NCBI RefSeq assembly: GCF_014779655.1
Contig: NZ_JACXYX010000001.1
Coordinates: forward strand, 124,001 to 188,000
Direction: 5' to 3'
Length of the DNA: 64,000 bases
Source: Nocardioides ganghwensis
GTDB lineage: Bacteria; Actinomycetota; Actinomycetes; Propionibacteriales; Nocardioidaceae
Below, in pieces: positions 49,760 through 58,286 of the stretch; the stretch's first letter is position 1, and the number at the start of each line of letters is the position of its first letter. The notes under the pieces were generated by a model that had not been told where the DNA came from, searched no databases, and saw only the letters and a program-made list of their open reading frames with translations. Position numbers and translations under genes: made by a program.

Positions 49760-51061
49760 CTACTCGCGCTCGGCCCCGAGGATGGCGCCGACCAGGGCGC
49801 CGGTGACCAGCTCGGCCTGCCAGGGCCGCGCGCCGTACGAGGCGAGCTGGGCGCGTACGGCCTCCGCGAGCTCGGCCGGCTCGCGGGTCGCCGGGGGCGC
49901 CCACATCAGGCGCCGCAGGAAGTCGGGGGTGAGCAGGTTCTCGACCGGCAGCTGGTGCTCCTCGGCGAGGTTGAGCATCGACTCGCGGGCGGACTTGAAG
50001 CGCCGGTCGGCGACGGGCTCGCGGTCGGCCCACGTGCGCGGGTGCGGGGGGCCGTCGCCGCGCGGGGCGCGGGTGGGCAGCTCGTCCTCGTCCATCTCGC
50101 GCACCCGCTGGAGGGCCTCGACCCACGTCGAGGCGTAGCGGCTGGCCCCGCGACCGTGGAAGCCCTGGGTGGACAGCAGGGCGCGGCGGTCGGTGGGCAT
50201 CACGGTGGCCGCGACGACGATCGCGGAGTCGGGCAGGATCCGGCCCGGCGTGACGTCACGCTCGGCGGCGATGGCGTCGCGTGCCTCCCACATCGCCTTC
50301 GCGGCGCCGAGCGCGCGGCGCCCGCGCAGCCGGTGCACGCCCGACGTACGCCGCCACGCGTCGACGCGCACGGCCGGCTCGAAGCCCAGCAGGTGGTCGA
50401 ACTCCTGGCGCGCCCACTCGGCCTTCCCGGCCTTCTCGAGCTCGGTGACCATGTGCTCGCGCAGCTCGAGGAGGACCTCGACGTCGAGCGCGGCGTACTC
50501 GAGCCACGACTCCGGCAGCGGCCGGGTCGACCAGTCGGCGGCGGAGTGCTCCTTGCGCATCCGCTGCCCCAGGACGGTCTCGACCAGGGTGGCGAGGCCG
50601 ACGCGGGGGTAGCCGAGGAGGCGCCCGGCGAGCTCGGTGTCGAAGAGGCTGGTCGGGGTGAGGCCGACGTCGCGCAGGCACGGCAGGTCCTGGGTGGCGG
50701 CGTGCAGGATCCACTCGGAGCCGTCGAGGGCCTCCTGCAGCGGGGCGAGCGTGGTCATCTCGATGGGGTCGACCAGCCAGGTGCCGGCCCCCTCGCGGCG
50801 CAGCTGGATCAGGTAGGCGCGGTTGGAGTAGCGGTAGCCCGAGGCGCGCTCGGCGTCGATCGCCACCGGTCCGCTGGCGGCGGCGAGGGCCTCGCACGCC
50901 TCGAGGAGCCCGGCGTCGGTGTCGACGACCTCGGGGAGCCCGTCGCGCAGCTCGAGCAGGGGAGCGGGTGCGGCCTCGGGCTCGGTCGCGTCGAGGTCGG
51001 TGGTCTCGCGCCCAGTGCCGGGATCGGCCTCTGTGCGTGAGGTGTCCGGGGTGTCGGGCAT
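49760..51061 (-). CDS. rnd: ribonuclease D-type 3'-5' exonuclease with HRDC domain
   Basis: 433 residues from ATG 51061 (GTG 51085 overlaps DUF3000). After an acidic leader, GPVAIDAERASGYRYSNRAY is ExoI (D-x-E), ILHAATQDLPCLRD ExoII and LEYAALDVEVLLELREHM ExoIII (Y-x-x-x-D), the DEDDy catalytic set. An HRDC domain (LRGRRALGAAKAMWEARDAI) and a second helical domain follow. RNase D trims the 3' ends of tRNA and other stable RNAs. It starts 4 bases after the DUF3000 stop, so the two are co-transcribed. Confidence 0.92.
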   Translation of the reverse strand: MPDTPDTSRTEADPGTGRETTDLDATEPEAAPAPLLELRDGLPEVVDTDAGLLEACEALAAASGPVAIDAERASGYRYSNRAYLIQLRREGAGTWLVDPIEMTTLAPLQEALDGSEWILHAATQDLPCLRDVGLTPTSLFDTELAGRLLGYPRVGLATLVETVLGQRMRKEHSAADWSTRPLPESWLEYAALDVEVLLELREHMVTELEKAGKAEWARQEFDHLLGFEPAVRVDAWRRTSGVHRLRGRRALGAAKAMWEARDAIAAERDVTPGRILPDSAIVVAATVMPTDRRALLSTQGFHGRGASRYASTWVEALQRVREMDEDELPTRAPRGDGPPHPRTWADREPVADRRFKSARESMLNLAEEHQLPVENLLTPDFLRRLMWAPPATREPAELAEAVRAQLASYGARPWQAELVTGALVGAILGAERE

Positions 51062-51065
51062 CGGT

Positions 51066-51686
51066 TCAGGTGCCGCGCTGTCCACGACGGCTCGGGATCG
51101 CGGTGACGCCCTCCGGCACCGGGGGGAGGCCGACGGCCGTGCACATCAGCTCGCCCCACGCCTCGACGTGGGCGGTCATGTCGAGCGCGCCGGCGTCGTC
51201 GACGTCGGGGGTCCACGAGGCGCGGATCTCGACCTGGGCGGTGCCGGACTCGTCGGCCATCTGGCCGAAGCTCTCGGTGGTGACCCGGGTGACGGTGCCG
51301 GACGCGGCGTGGAAGCCGGCGCCATGGGCCTCCAGCGCCTCGGTCAGCCACGACCAGCCGACGGCCGCCAGCATCGGGTCGGCACCGAGCTCGGGGTCGA
51401 TGTCGGCGCGGGCGTACGCCACGCAGCGGAAGGTGCCGTCCCACGCGTCGTTGCCGGCGGGGTCGTGGAGCAGGATCAGCCGGCCGGTGCCGAGGTCCTC
51501 GTCGTCGACGGTGACGTCGCCGCTCAGCGCGGACGACCAGGGTGCGATGCGCTGCGGCGCGGGCATCTCCTCGCAGAGGACCTCCGGGCGCAGCGTCGCC
51601 CGACGCATCGACTCCACAGCCGCGCGGAACTCCGCGGGCCCAGCCGCGGCAGCATTGCCGGGGTGGGTCTCGTGACGGGCCACCAT
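51066..51686 (-). CDS. DUF3000 domain protein
   Basis: 206 residues from ATG 51686. EFRAAVESMRRATLRPEVLC with EEMPAPQRIAPWSSAL at the start, GRLILLHDPAGNDAWDGTFR in the middle and VEIRASWTP near the end are the conserved actinobacterial DUF3000 blocks. It is nearly always next to rnd and hemE in Actinobacteria; the function is unknown. Divergent from hemE with a 71-base gap. Confidence 0.88.
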   Translation of the reverse strand: MVARHETHPGNAAAAGPAEFRAAVESMRRATLRPEVLCEEMPAPQRIAPWSSALSGDVTVDDEDLGTGRLILLHDPAGNDAWDGTFRCVAYARADIDPELGADPMLAAVGWSWLTEALEAHGAGFHAASGTVTRVTTESFGQMADESGTAQVEIRASWTPDVDDAGALDMTAHVEAWGELMCTAVGLPPVPEGVTAIPSRRGQRGT

Positions 51687-51757
51687 GGGCTCAGAGTAGG
51701 CCAGCGCCCCACCTCGCCGATGTGCCGCCACGCCGCCTGACCTGCGAAGATTCGGGC

Positions 51758-52804
51758 GTGACCCACGCCGTACGCACGCCCCACCCCGGACTCGCCGCGA
51801 GCCCCTTCCTCGCTGCGGCGCGCGGCGAGCGGCCCTCGCACACGCCGGTCTGGTTCATGCGGCAGGCGGGGCGCTCCCTCCCGGAGTACCTCAAGGTGCG
51901 CGAGGGCATCGGGATGCTCGAGTCCTGCATGGACGCCGACCTCGTCACCGAGATCACCCTCCAGCCGGTGCGCCGCTACGGCGTCGACGCGGCGATCTTC
52001 TTCTCCGACATCGTGCTGCCGCTCAAGGCGGTGGGCGTCGACCTCGACATCAAGCCGGGCGTCGGGCCCGTCGTCGCCTCACCCGTACGCACCCTCGCGG
52101 ACGTCGAGGCGATCCCGGACCTCACGCCCGAGCACGTCCCCTACATCTCCCGGGCCGTGCGCCAGCTCGTCGCCGAGCTGGGCGCCACGCCCCTCATCGG
52201 CTTCGCCGGCGCCCCGTTCACCGTCGCGTCCTACCTCGTCGAGGGTGGCCCGTCCAAGGAGCACGCGAGGACCAAGGCGATGATGTTCGGCGCCCCCGAC
52301 GTGTGGGACGCGCTGATGCGCAAGATCGCCGGCATCGCGGCGACCTACCTCCGCATCCAGGTCGAGGCCGGTGCCTCGGCCGTCCAGCTCTTCGACTCGT
52401 GGGCGGGCGCGCTGACGCCGGCCGACTACCGCGCCTCGGTGATGCCTCACTCCGAGCGGGTCCTCGCCGCCGCCGGTGAGCTCGGCGTGCCGCGGATCCA
52501 CTTCGGCGTCGGGACGACCAACCTCCTCGGCCTGATGGGGGAGGCCGGCGCCGACGTGGTCGGAGTCGACTGGCGCACGCCGCTGGAGCAGGCGATCCCG
52601 CTGGTGGGCGACCGGGCCGTGCAGGGCAACCTCGACCCGACCCTGGTCTTCGCACCCACCGACGTGATGACCGCGCGCGCGGCCGAGATCATCGACGCGG
52701 GCCGCGCGGCCAAGGGGCACATCTTCAACCTCGGCCACGGCGTCATCCCGTCGACCGACCCCGACCAGCTCGCGGCGCTGACCGAGTTCGTGCACGCGTA
52801 CTGA
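51758..52804 (+). CDS. hemE: uroporphyrinogen decarboxylase
   Basis: 348 residues from GTG 51758. PVWFMRQAGRSLPEYLKVR is the first signature and binds substrate carboxylates. Others are AIFFSDIVLPLKAVG, GFAGAPFTVASYLVEGG, AVQLFDSWAGALTP and GVDWRTPLEQA. Length is standard. It converts uroporphyrinogen III to coproporphyrinogen III, the substrate of the coproporphyrin-dependent heme branch whose later enzymes (cgoX, chdC) are encoded at 54812-56921. Confidence 0.96.
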   Translation: MTHAVRTPHPGLAASPFLAAARGERPSHTPVWFMRQAGRSLPEYLKVREGIGMLESCMDADLVTEITLQPVRRYGVDAAIFFSDIVLPLKAVGVDLDIKPGVGPVVASPVRTLADVEAIPDLTPEHVPYISRAVRQLVAELGATPLIGFAGAPFTVASYLVEGGPSKEHARTKAMMFGAPDVWDALMRKIAGIAATYLRIQVEAGASAVQLFDSWAGALTPADYRASVMPHSERVLAAAGELGVPRIHFGVGTTNLLGLMGEAGADVVGVDWRTPLEQAIPLVGDRAVQGNLDPTLVFAPTDVMTARAAEIIDAGRAAKGHIFNLGHGVIPSTDPDQLAALTEFVHAY

Positions 52805-52817
52805 TCGCTGCTGACGG

Positions 52818-53750
52818 CTACGCCGCGGGCGGCTGGGCCGGTGCCGTCGCCCGGCGGCGGCGTACGACCAGCCACACCGGCAGCCCGAGCAGCAGGGCCA
52901 CCGCCGCGAACGGCAGCAGCGCCCCCAGCACGGTCGTGAGCACCGTGACCAGGGCCCGGAGCGCCTCGGTCCCGCCCTCGAGACCGGCGAGGAAGCCGGC
53001 GGGCTCGTCCTCCGGCTCGTCCTCGACGACCTCGTGGCGCGAGATGTCGACCGTGATGGTGGAGAGGGAGGTCTGGTCCGCCAGCCACGACTGCTGCGAC
53101 TTCAGCGAGTCGAGCTCGGCCTGGCGGCTGGTGAGCTGCGACTCGATCCAGATGATGTCCTTGAGGTCCCGGGCGTCGGCGAGCAGCATCTCGACCCGCC
53201 TGAGGCTCGCCTCCTGCGCCCGGACGCGCACGCCGGTGTCGATGACCTCGGTGGTCACGTCGTCGGAGCCGCGGTCGGACGACCTCAGCATCCCCACCTG
53301 CTCGAGGGCCGACATGGTCTCGCCGAACTCGGCGCTGGGGACCCGTACGACCAGCCGGACGTAGGCGGTGTCACCGTCGGAGTCGGTCTCGGACGTCTCG
53401 TCGGTGACCTCGCCGCCCTTCGCGTCGACGACACGTTGCACCTCGCGCCGCGTGGCACGCACGTCCTCGCCCGCGAGCGAGATGGTGCCGCTCGAGATCA
53501 CCGAGCGCTCCATCTGCGGCGTGGTCGGCCCGTCCGCGCCCGCCCGGTCGGAGGCCGACCCGTCGGTGCCGCCGCCCGCCTCGGAGCCGGCGCCCGAGCC
53601 CGAGCCCGAGTCCGAGCTCCTGGAGGCCGGCGCGGACTCCCCGGAGGCCGCGTCACTGCCGCCGTCGGAGCTGGAGCAGGCGGCCAGCGCGGCCGTCGTG
53701 GTGAGCGCGATGAGGAGTCCCGCGGCACGGGAGGCGGTGGAGGTCGTCAT
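52818..53750 (-). CDS. DUF4349 domain lipoprotein
   Basis: 310 residues from ATG 53750. Signal AGLLIALTTTAALAACSS with lipobox. A Ser/Gly linker of about 60 residues follows. The DUF4349 domain has SVISSGTISLAGEDVRATRR, VRLVVRVPSAEFGETMSAL and a coiled-coil region (MLLADARDLKDIIWIESQLT, SRQAELDSLKSQQSWL). A C-terminal membrane helix (LLPFAAVALLLGLPVWLVV) precedes a basic tail, so it is anchored at both ends. Role in the envelope unknown. Convergent with hemE, 13 bases apart. Confidence 0.85.
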   Translation of the reverse strand: MTTSTASRAAGLLIALTTTAALAACSSSDGGSDAASGESAPASRSSDSGSGSGAGSEAGGGTDGSASDRAGADGPTTPQMERSVISSGTISLAGEDVRATRREVQRVVDAKGGEVTDETSETDSDGDTAYVRLVVRVPSAEFGETMSALEQVGMLRSSDRGSDDVTTEVIDTGVRVRAQEASLRRVEMLLADARDLKDIIWIESQLTSRQAELDSLKSQQSWLADQTSLSTITVDISRHEVVEDEPEDEPAGFLAGLEGGTEALRALVTVLTTVLGALLPFAAVALLLGLPVWLVVRRRRATAPAQPPAA

Positions 53751-53808
53751 GGCCGTCGGACGCCGACTGCGCGGGCGCCGGTTCCGGCCGTGATGCAACT
53801 GTGATGCG

Positions 53809-54789
53809 TCAGGACTTCTTGGCGGACTGCTTCCTCGCCGACCGGGTGGTGGTGGTGACCTTCGGCGCCGTGTCCTTGGTCGTGTCCTTGGTCGGGGCCT
53901 TGGTCGGGGCCTTGGTCGGGGCCTTGGTCGGGGCCTTGGTCGGGGCCTTGGTCGGGGCCTTGGTCGGGGCCTTGGTCGGGGCCTTGGTCGGGGCCTTGGT
54001 CGTGTCCTTGGTCGGGGCCGCCTTCTTCTTCGACGCCGCCTTGGCGGCGGCGTGGCCCTTGACCCGTACGCGCATCGGGCCGTCGGCGGCCGTCTCGAGG
54101 TAGGGCTGGTCCGCGAGGAGGCCCTGCAGCCCCCGGTGGCCGTAGTTGCGCGGGTCCAGCGACGGGTGGGTCCGGCTCAGGTGGCTGCCGACCGCGCCCG
54201 GTGTCGCCCAGCCCTCGTCGTCCGCGACGGCGTTGACGGCCTTGGTGATCGCGCTCTGGAGGTTGAGCTCGGGCGCCGGGCCGGGATCCTGGACCGGCTC
54301 CCGCTCGTCGTCCTCCGCGCCCGGCTGGTCCGGCTCGGACTCCACCTCGCCGAGCAGCTCGAGGCGGATGAACTTGTCGCACGCGTTCTGCAGCGACGCC
54401 GGGGTCTTCGCGCCGCCGAGGCCGTAGACGACCTTGCCCGACTCGCGCAGTCGCAGTGCCAGGCTGGTGAAGTCGCTGTCGCTGGTGACCAGCGCGAACG
54501 CCTCGACGTTGCCGTCGTAGAGCAGGTCCATCGCGTCGATGATGAGGGCGGAGTCGGTGGAGTTCTTGCCCCGGGTGAACGCCCCCTGGTGCATGCCGCG
54601 GATCGCACGGAGGTTGAGCTCGGTGCTCCAGCCGCCCAGCCGCGGCGAGGACCAGTCGCCGTACGCCCGCTTGATCGTCGGGTTGCCGTACTTCGCGATC
54701 TCGTCGAGCAACGCCTCGGCGTAGCGGTGCGAGGTGTTGTCGGCGTCGATCAGCACGGCGATCCGGGCGGGGCTCACGTTGGGGTCCAC
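53809..54789 (-). CDS. NYN-domain protein with OST-HTH/LOTUS domain and Lys-Ala-Pro repeat tail
   Basis: 326 residues from GTG 54789. The N-terminal NYN (PIN-like) domain has RIAVLIDADNTSHRYAEAL, GWSTELNLRAIRGMHQGAF, DSALIIDAMDLL and FALVTSDSDFTSLALRLRE, with conserved acidic residues for metal-dependent RNA cleavage. The middle (about 180-255) is an OST-HTH/LOTUS winged helix (LQSAITKAVNAVADDEGWAT). The C-terminus is a histone-H1-like basic tail with nine TKAP repeats, then KDTTKDT. Suggests an RNA-binding or RNA-cleaving protein kept on nucleic acid by its tail. Expressed from a leaderless-type promoter that overlaps that of cgoX. Confidence 0.85.
   Translation of the reverse strand: MDPNVSPARIAVLIDADNTSHRYAEALLDEIAKYGNPTIKRAYGDWSSPRLGGWSTELNLRAIRGMHQGAFTRGKNSTDSALIIDAMDLLYDGNVEAFALVTSDSDFTSLALRLRESGKVVYGLGGAKTPASLQNACDKFIRLELLGEVESEPDQPGAEDDEREPVQDPGPAPELNLQSAITKAVNAVADDEGWATPGAVGSHLSRTHPSLDPRNYGHRGLQGLLADQPYLETAADGPMRVRVKGHAAAKAASKKKAAPTKDTTKAPTKAPTKAPTKAPTKAPTKAPTKAPTKAPTKAPTKDTTKDTAPKVTTTTRSARKQSAKKS
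53890..54000. repeat. 12-bp tandem repeat inside the NYN gene
   Basis: cggggccttggt is repeated about nine times without change, coding for Thr-Lys-Ala-Pro units. Perfect copies suggest recent expansion and variable repeat number. Confidence 0.93.
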
Positions 54790-54795
54790 ACCCGC

Positions 54796-54805
54796 AGCCT
54801 AGGGT
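54796..54805. promoter_or_regulatory. two overlapping divergent -10 hexamers
   Basis: AGCCTAGGGT contains TAGGGT on the plus strand (54800-54805), six bases before GTG 54812, and TAGGCT on the minus strand (54801 down to 54796), six bases before GTG 54789. The two boxes share two bases. Confidence 0.6.
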
Positions 54806-54811
54806 GCGCCG

Positions 54812-56194
54812 GTGGTCCGCGACCTCCTCTGGCAGGGTGGTGGCGTGAAGCGTGACGCAGTGGTCGTGGGCGGCGGGATCGCCGGTCTGGTCGCGGCCCG
54901 GGGTCTCGCCGCGTCAGGTCGCGACGTGCTGCTGCTCGAGGGGTCGCCCCAGGTCGGTGGCAAGCTGCGCAGCGCCGAGGTCGCTGGGCTGACCGTCGAC
55001 GTCGGTGCCGAGGCGATGCTCGCGCGTCGCCCCGAGGGGCTGGCGCTCGCCACCGAGATCGGGGCCGAGGTGGTCCACCCGACCGCCGCCACGTCGGCCG
55101 TCTGGTCGCGTGGCGCGCTGCGCGCGATGCCGCGCTCGCTGATGGGCGTGCCCTTCGACCTCGACCAGCTCGCGGCCAGCGGGGTGCTCAGCCCCGAGGG
55201 CCTGGCGCGCGTCGCGGCCGAGACCGACACCCCCGTCGGCGGCGACGTCTCGGTCGGCGACCTGGTGGCCGCGCGGCTCGGCGACGAGCTCGTCGACCGC
55301 CTGGTGGAGCCGCTGCTCGGAGGCGTGTACGCCGGGCACGCCCGCCGCATCTCGGCCGCGGCGGCCGTGCCGCAGCTGCTCGCCATGGCGCGGCGCGGGA
55401 GCCTGCTCGAGCAGGCCGCAGCCGTCCCGGCGTCGACCGCGCCCGTCTTCGCCGCCCTTCCCGGCGGCATGGGACGCCTGCCCGGACTCGTCGTCGACGG
55501 CGGTGGCTTCGAGGTGCGGACGTCGGCGACCGTACGTGCCCTGCGGCGTACGACCGGCGGGTGGGCGCTGACGATCGGTCCGACCACCCACCCCGAGACC
55601 GTCGAGGCCGACACGGTCGTGCTGGCCACGCCCGCCTCGCCCGCCGCGCGGCTGCTGGGGGAGGTGGTCCCCGACGCGGCCGCCGAGCTGGCGACGGTCG
55701 AGGCCGCGAGCGTCGCCGTCGTGACGCTCGCCTTCCGCGCGCAGGACCTCCCCGACACGCTCCTCGACCGGTCCGGCTTCCTGGTGCCGCCGGTCGAGCA
55801 GCGCACCATCAAGGCCTCGACCTTCTCCTTCGCCAAGTGGGCGTGGGTGCGCGACCTCGATCCCGACGTCGTCGTGCTGCGCACCTCGCTGGGCCGCCAC
55901 CGCGAGGAGACCACGCTGCAGGCCGCCGACGACGGCCTGGTCCGCGTCTCGCTCGCCGACCTCGCCGCGATGGCCGGCATCACGGCCCGGCCGCTCGACA
56001 CCCACGTGCAGCGCTGGGGCGGCGGTCTGCCGCAGTACGCCGTCGGCCACCTCGACCGCGTCGCCCGGATCCGCGCCGCGGTCGCGGCACGGCCGGGGCT
56101 CGCGGTCTGCGGGGCGGCGTACGACGGGGTCGGCATCCCCGCGGTGATCGGGTCGGCCCGGCACGCGGTGGCCTCGGTCACACGGGCAGAATGA
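54812..56194 (+). CDS. cgoX: coproporphyrinogen III oxidase, HemY/HemG type (CgoX)
   Basis: 460 residues from GTG 54812, which stands six bases after TAGGGT; GTG 54845 with GGGTGG upstream is the alternative. [20 protein letters not shown] is the FAD site. [40 protein letters not shown] and [12 protein letters not shown] follow, and [17 protein letters not shown] with [17 protein letters not shown] closes the flavin domain. In Actinobacteria this oxidase converts coproporphyrinogen III to coproporphyrin III. The chdC gene starts 5 bases after it. Ferrochelatase is not in the window. Confidence 0.92.
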   Translation: MVRDLLWQGGGVKRDAVVVGGGIAGLVAARGLAASGRDVLLLEGSPQVGGKLRSAEVAGLTVDVGAEAMLARRPEGLALATEIGAEVVHPTAATSAVWSRGALRAMPRSLMGVPFDLDQLAASGVLSPEGLARVAAETDTPVGGDVSVGDLVAARLGDELVDRLVEPLLGGVYAGHARRISAAAAVPQLLAMARRGSLLEQAAAVPASTAPVFAALPGGMGRLPGLVVDGGGFEVRTSATVRALRRTTGGWALTIGPTTHPETVEADTVVLATPASPAARLLGEVVPDAAAELATVEAASVAVVTLAFRAQDLPDTLLDRSGFLVPPVEQRTIKASTFSFAKWAWVRDLDPDVVVLRTSLGRHREETTLQAADDGLVRVSLADLAAMAGITARPLDTHVQRWGGGLPQYAVGHLDRVARIRAAVAARPGLAVCGAAYDGVGIPAVIGSARHAVASVTRAE

Positions 56195-56198
56195 AGCC

Positions 56199-56921
56199 AT
56201 GACCGAGACGGACCAGACGCAGGAGAAGACCAACGCCGCCCGCACGCGGGAGCTCAACGACACCATCCGCTACACGATGTGGTCGGTCTTCAAGCTGCGC
56301 GACGTCATCGGCGACGCCGACCGGGCCGCGGAGGCCACCGACGTCGAGGCGCTCTTCGAGGTGCTCGCCGAGCAGGACGTCAAGGTCCGCGGGCTCTACG
56401 ACGTCAGCGGCCTGCGCGCCGACGCCGACCTCATGGTGTGGTGGCACGCCGCCGACTCCCAGCAGCTCCAGGGCGCCTACAACGCGTTCCGTCGCACGTC
56501 GTTCGGCCGCCGCCTCGAGCCGGTGTGGTCGCAGATGGCGCTGCACCGCCCGGCGGAGTTCAACAAGTCGCACATCCCGGCCTTCCTCGCCGACGAGGAG
56601 CCGCGCGCGCACGTGTGCGTCTACCCGTTCGTGCGGTCCTACGAGTGGTACCTCCTCGACGACGCCGAGCGCCGCCGGATGCTCGCCCAGCACGGCCAGC
56701 AGGCCCGCGGCTACGCCGACGTACGCGCCAACACGGTCGCGTCGTTCGCCCTCGGCGACTACGAGTGGCTGCTCGCCTTCGAGGCCGACGAGCTGCACCG
56801 CATCGTCGACCTGATGCGCGACCTGCGCGCCTCCGACGCGCGCCGGCACGTGCGCGAGGAGGTGCCGTTCTACACCGGCGCCCGCGTCACCCCGGCCGAG
56901 CTGCTCGACCGCCTGCCCTGA
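56199..56921 (+). CDS. chdC: coproheme decarboxylase (HemQ/ChdC)
   Basis: 240 residues. [14 protein letters not shown] opens the first ferredoxin-like half. [39 protein letters not shown] and [18 protein letters not shown] follow, and [20 protein letters not shown] is the heme-pocket region of the chlorite-dismutase-like ChdC family. It performs the last step of the coproporphyrin pathway: peroxide-dependent decarboxylation of coproheme to heme b. It forms an operon with cgoX. Confidence 0.95.
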   Translation: MTETDQTQEKTNAARTRELNDTIRYTMWSVFKLRDVIGDADRAAEATDVEALFEVLAEQDVKVRGLYDVSGLRADADLMVWWHAADSQQLQGAYNAFRRTSFGRRLEPVWSQMALHRPAEFNKSHIPAFLADEEPRAHVCVYPFVRSYEWYLLDDAERRRMLAQHGQQARGYADVRANTVASFALGDYEWLLAFEADELHRIVDLMRDLRASDARRHVREEVPFYTGARVTPAELLDRLP

Positions 56922-56944
56922 CGCGGGAACGGCCCGGCACGCAG

Positions 56945-56950
56945 TAGCGT
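56945..56950 (+). promoter_or_regulatory. -10 hexamer TAGCGT
   Basis: TAGCGT is followed by nine bases containing GGAG, then ATG 56960. A very short leader with a weak ribosome site is possible. Confidence 0.35.
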
Positions 56951-56959
56951 CGGAGCATC

Positions 56960-57805
56960 ATGAGGATCTTCGCTGCCGCCGCCGTGCTGACCGTCCTGGG
57001 CGCCGCCACCGCCTGCTCCACCGAGGCCGAGATGAAGGCCGTGGACCCCTCGGGGGCCGGTGACCCGGCCGCTGCCGCTCCGTCCGGCGAGGCGCCGACA
57101 CCCGTGCCGGACGGCGCGGTCCGTACGCAGGGGCTGGTGATGGTGCTCGACGACGGCGACGGTCCCGAGATGTGCCTCGGCGGGGTCGCCGAGTCCTACC
57201 CGCCCCAGTGCGGCGGGCCCGCGCTCGCCGACTTCGCCTGGGGCGACGTCGGGTTCGAGGAGGCGTCGGGCGTGCGGTGGGGCCAGTACGCCCTGACCGG
57301 CACCTTCGACGGCACCACGTTCACCGTCACCGACGCGATCCCGGCCGCGCTCTACGACGTGATGGCCGAGCCGGAGCCGGACCCGCTGGAGGCCGCCTGC
57401 GACGACGCCACCACCACCGACACCTCCAGGGCGACCCCGGAGGACATGGACGCCACGCTGGCCGCGGCGTCCGCGCTGCCGACGTACGCCACCGCGTGGC
57501 TGACCGGCAACACGATCAACGTCGCCGTCACCGAGGACGCCGCGGGCGCCGAGGCGGAGCTGCGCAGGACGTGGGGCGGAATGCTCTGCGTGACCACGGT
57601 CGAGCGGACCGAGGCCGACCTCGACGAGGTCAACCAGGACCTGCAGGCGGCGCTCGGCGACCAGCTGCTGACGAGCGGGTCCTTCACCCCCGACTCCCTC
57701 GACGCGCAGGTCGTCTTCGACGACGGCTCGATCCAGGAGTGGGCCGACGCGACCTACGGAGACGGGCTGGTGACGATCAGCTCGGCGCTGGAGCCGACCG
57801 CCTGA
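56960..57805 (+). CDS. lipoprotein, paralog of the one at 58287-59171
   Basis: 281 residues. Signal MRIFAAAAVLTVLGAATACS with lipobox ATAC. GVRWGQYALTGTFDGTTFTV, GGMLCVTTVERTEADLDEVN and QVVFDDGSIQEWADATYGDG align with the second lipoprotein (GVRMGTYRLVGTFDGSTFTV, SGMLCVVRVERTEKELLAL, TVFHDDGRIQQWVDDRHGEG). It has several cysteines, including MCLGG, PQCGG and AACDD. Function unknown; placement beside msrB suggests a link with the oxidative state of the envelope (inference). Confidence 0.78.
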   Translation: MRIFAAAAVLTVLGAATACSTEAEMKAVDPSGAGDPAAAAPSGEAPTPVPDGAVRTQGLVMVLDDGDGPEMCLGGVAESYPPQCGGPALADFAWGDVGFEEASGVRWGQYALTGTFDGTTFTVTDAIPAALYDVMAEPEPDPLEAACDDATTTDTSRATPEDMDATLAAASALPTYATAWLTGNTINVAVTEDAAGAEAELRRTWGGMLCVTTVERTEADLDEVNQDLQAALGDQLLTSGSFTPDSLDAQVVFDDGSIQEWADATYGDGLVTISSALEPTA

Positions 57806-58204
57806 TCACTTCTTCTCGTTGAGCGTGATGCTGATCGAGTTGATGCAGTAGCGGTCGCCGGTCGGCGTGCCGAAGCCGTCGGGGAAGACGTGGCCGAGGT
57901 GCGAGCCGCACTTCGCGCAGCGGACCTCGACGCGCTTCATGCCGTGTGAGTTGTCCTCGATGTACTCCACGGTGTCGGTCATCGGCTGGTAGAAGCTCGG
58001 CCAGCCGCAGCCGGAGTGGAACTTGGTGTCGCTGGTGAACAGCTCCGACCCGCAGGCCTTGCACGAGTAGGTGCCCTCGGTCTCGGTGTCGGTGTACTCG
58101 CCGGTGAAGGCGCGCTCGGTGCCGGCCTGCCGGAGCACGGCGTACTCCTCGGGGGTCAGCTCCTCGCGCCACTGCTCGTCGGTCTTCTGCACGTCATAGG
58201 CCAT
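57806..58204 (-). CDS. msrB: peptide-methionine (R)-S-oxide reductase
   Basis: 132 residues. GTYSCKACGSELFTSDTKFH and RCAKCGSHLGHVFPDG carry the two zinc C-x-x-C pairs. HSGCGWPSF and the catalytic cysteine in GDRYCINSISI are standard. It reduces methionine-(R)-sulfoxide in proteins with thioredoxin. No signal peptide, so cytoplasmic. It lies between two paralogous lipoprotein genes that run on the opposite strand; its stop abuts the stop of the first. Confidence 0.96.
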   Translation of the reverse strand: MAYDVQKTDEQWREELTPEEYAVLRQAGTERAFTGEYTDTETEGTYSCKACGSELFTSDTKFHSGCGWPSFYQPMTDTVEYIEDNSHGMKRVEVRCAKCGSHLGHVFPDGFGTPTGDRYCINSISITLNEKK

Positions 58205-58286
58205 GGCGCCAGTTTACGGAGGCACCGAAGATCACGATCCGGCGACGCCGCTCGCCAACGCGGTCGGCCTGCGCCACCGTGTCCCC

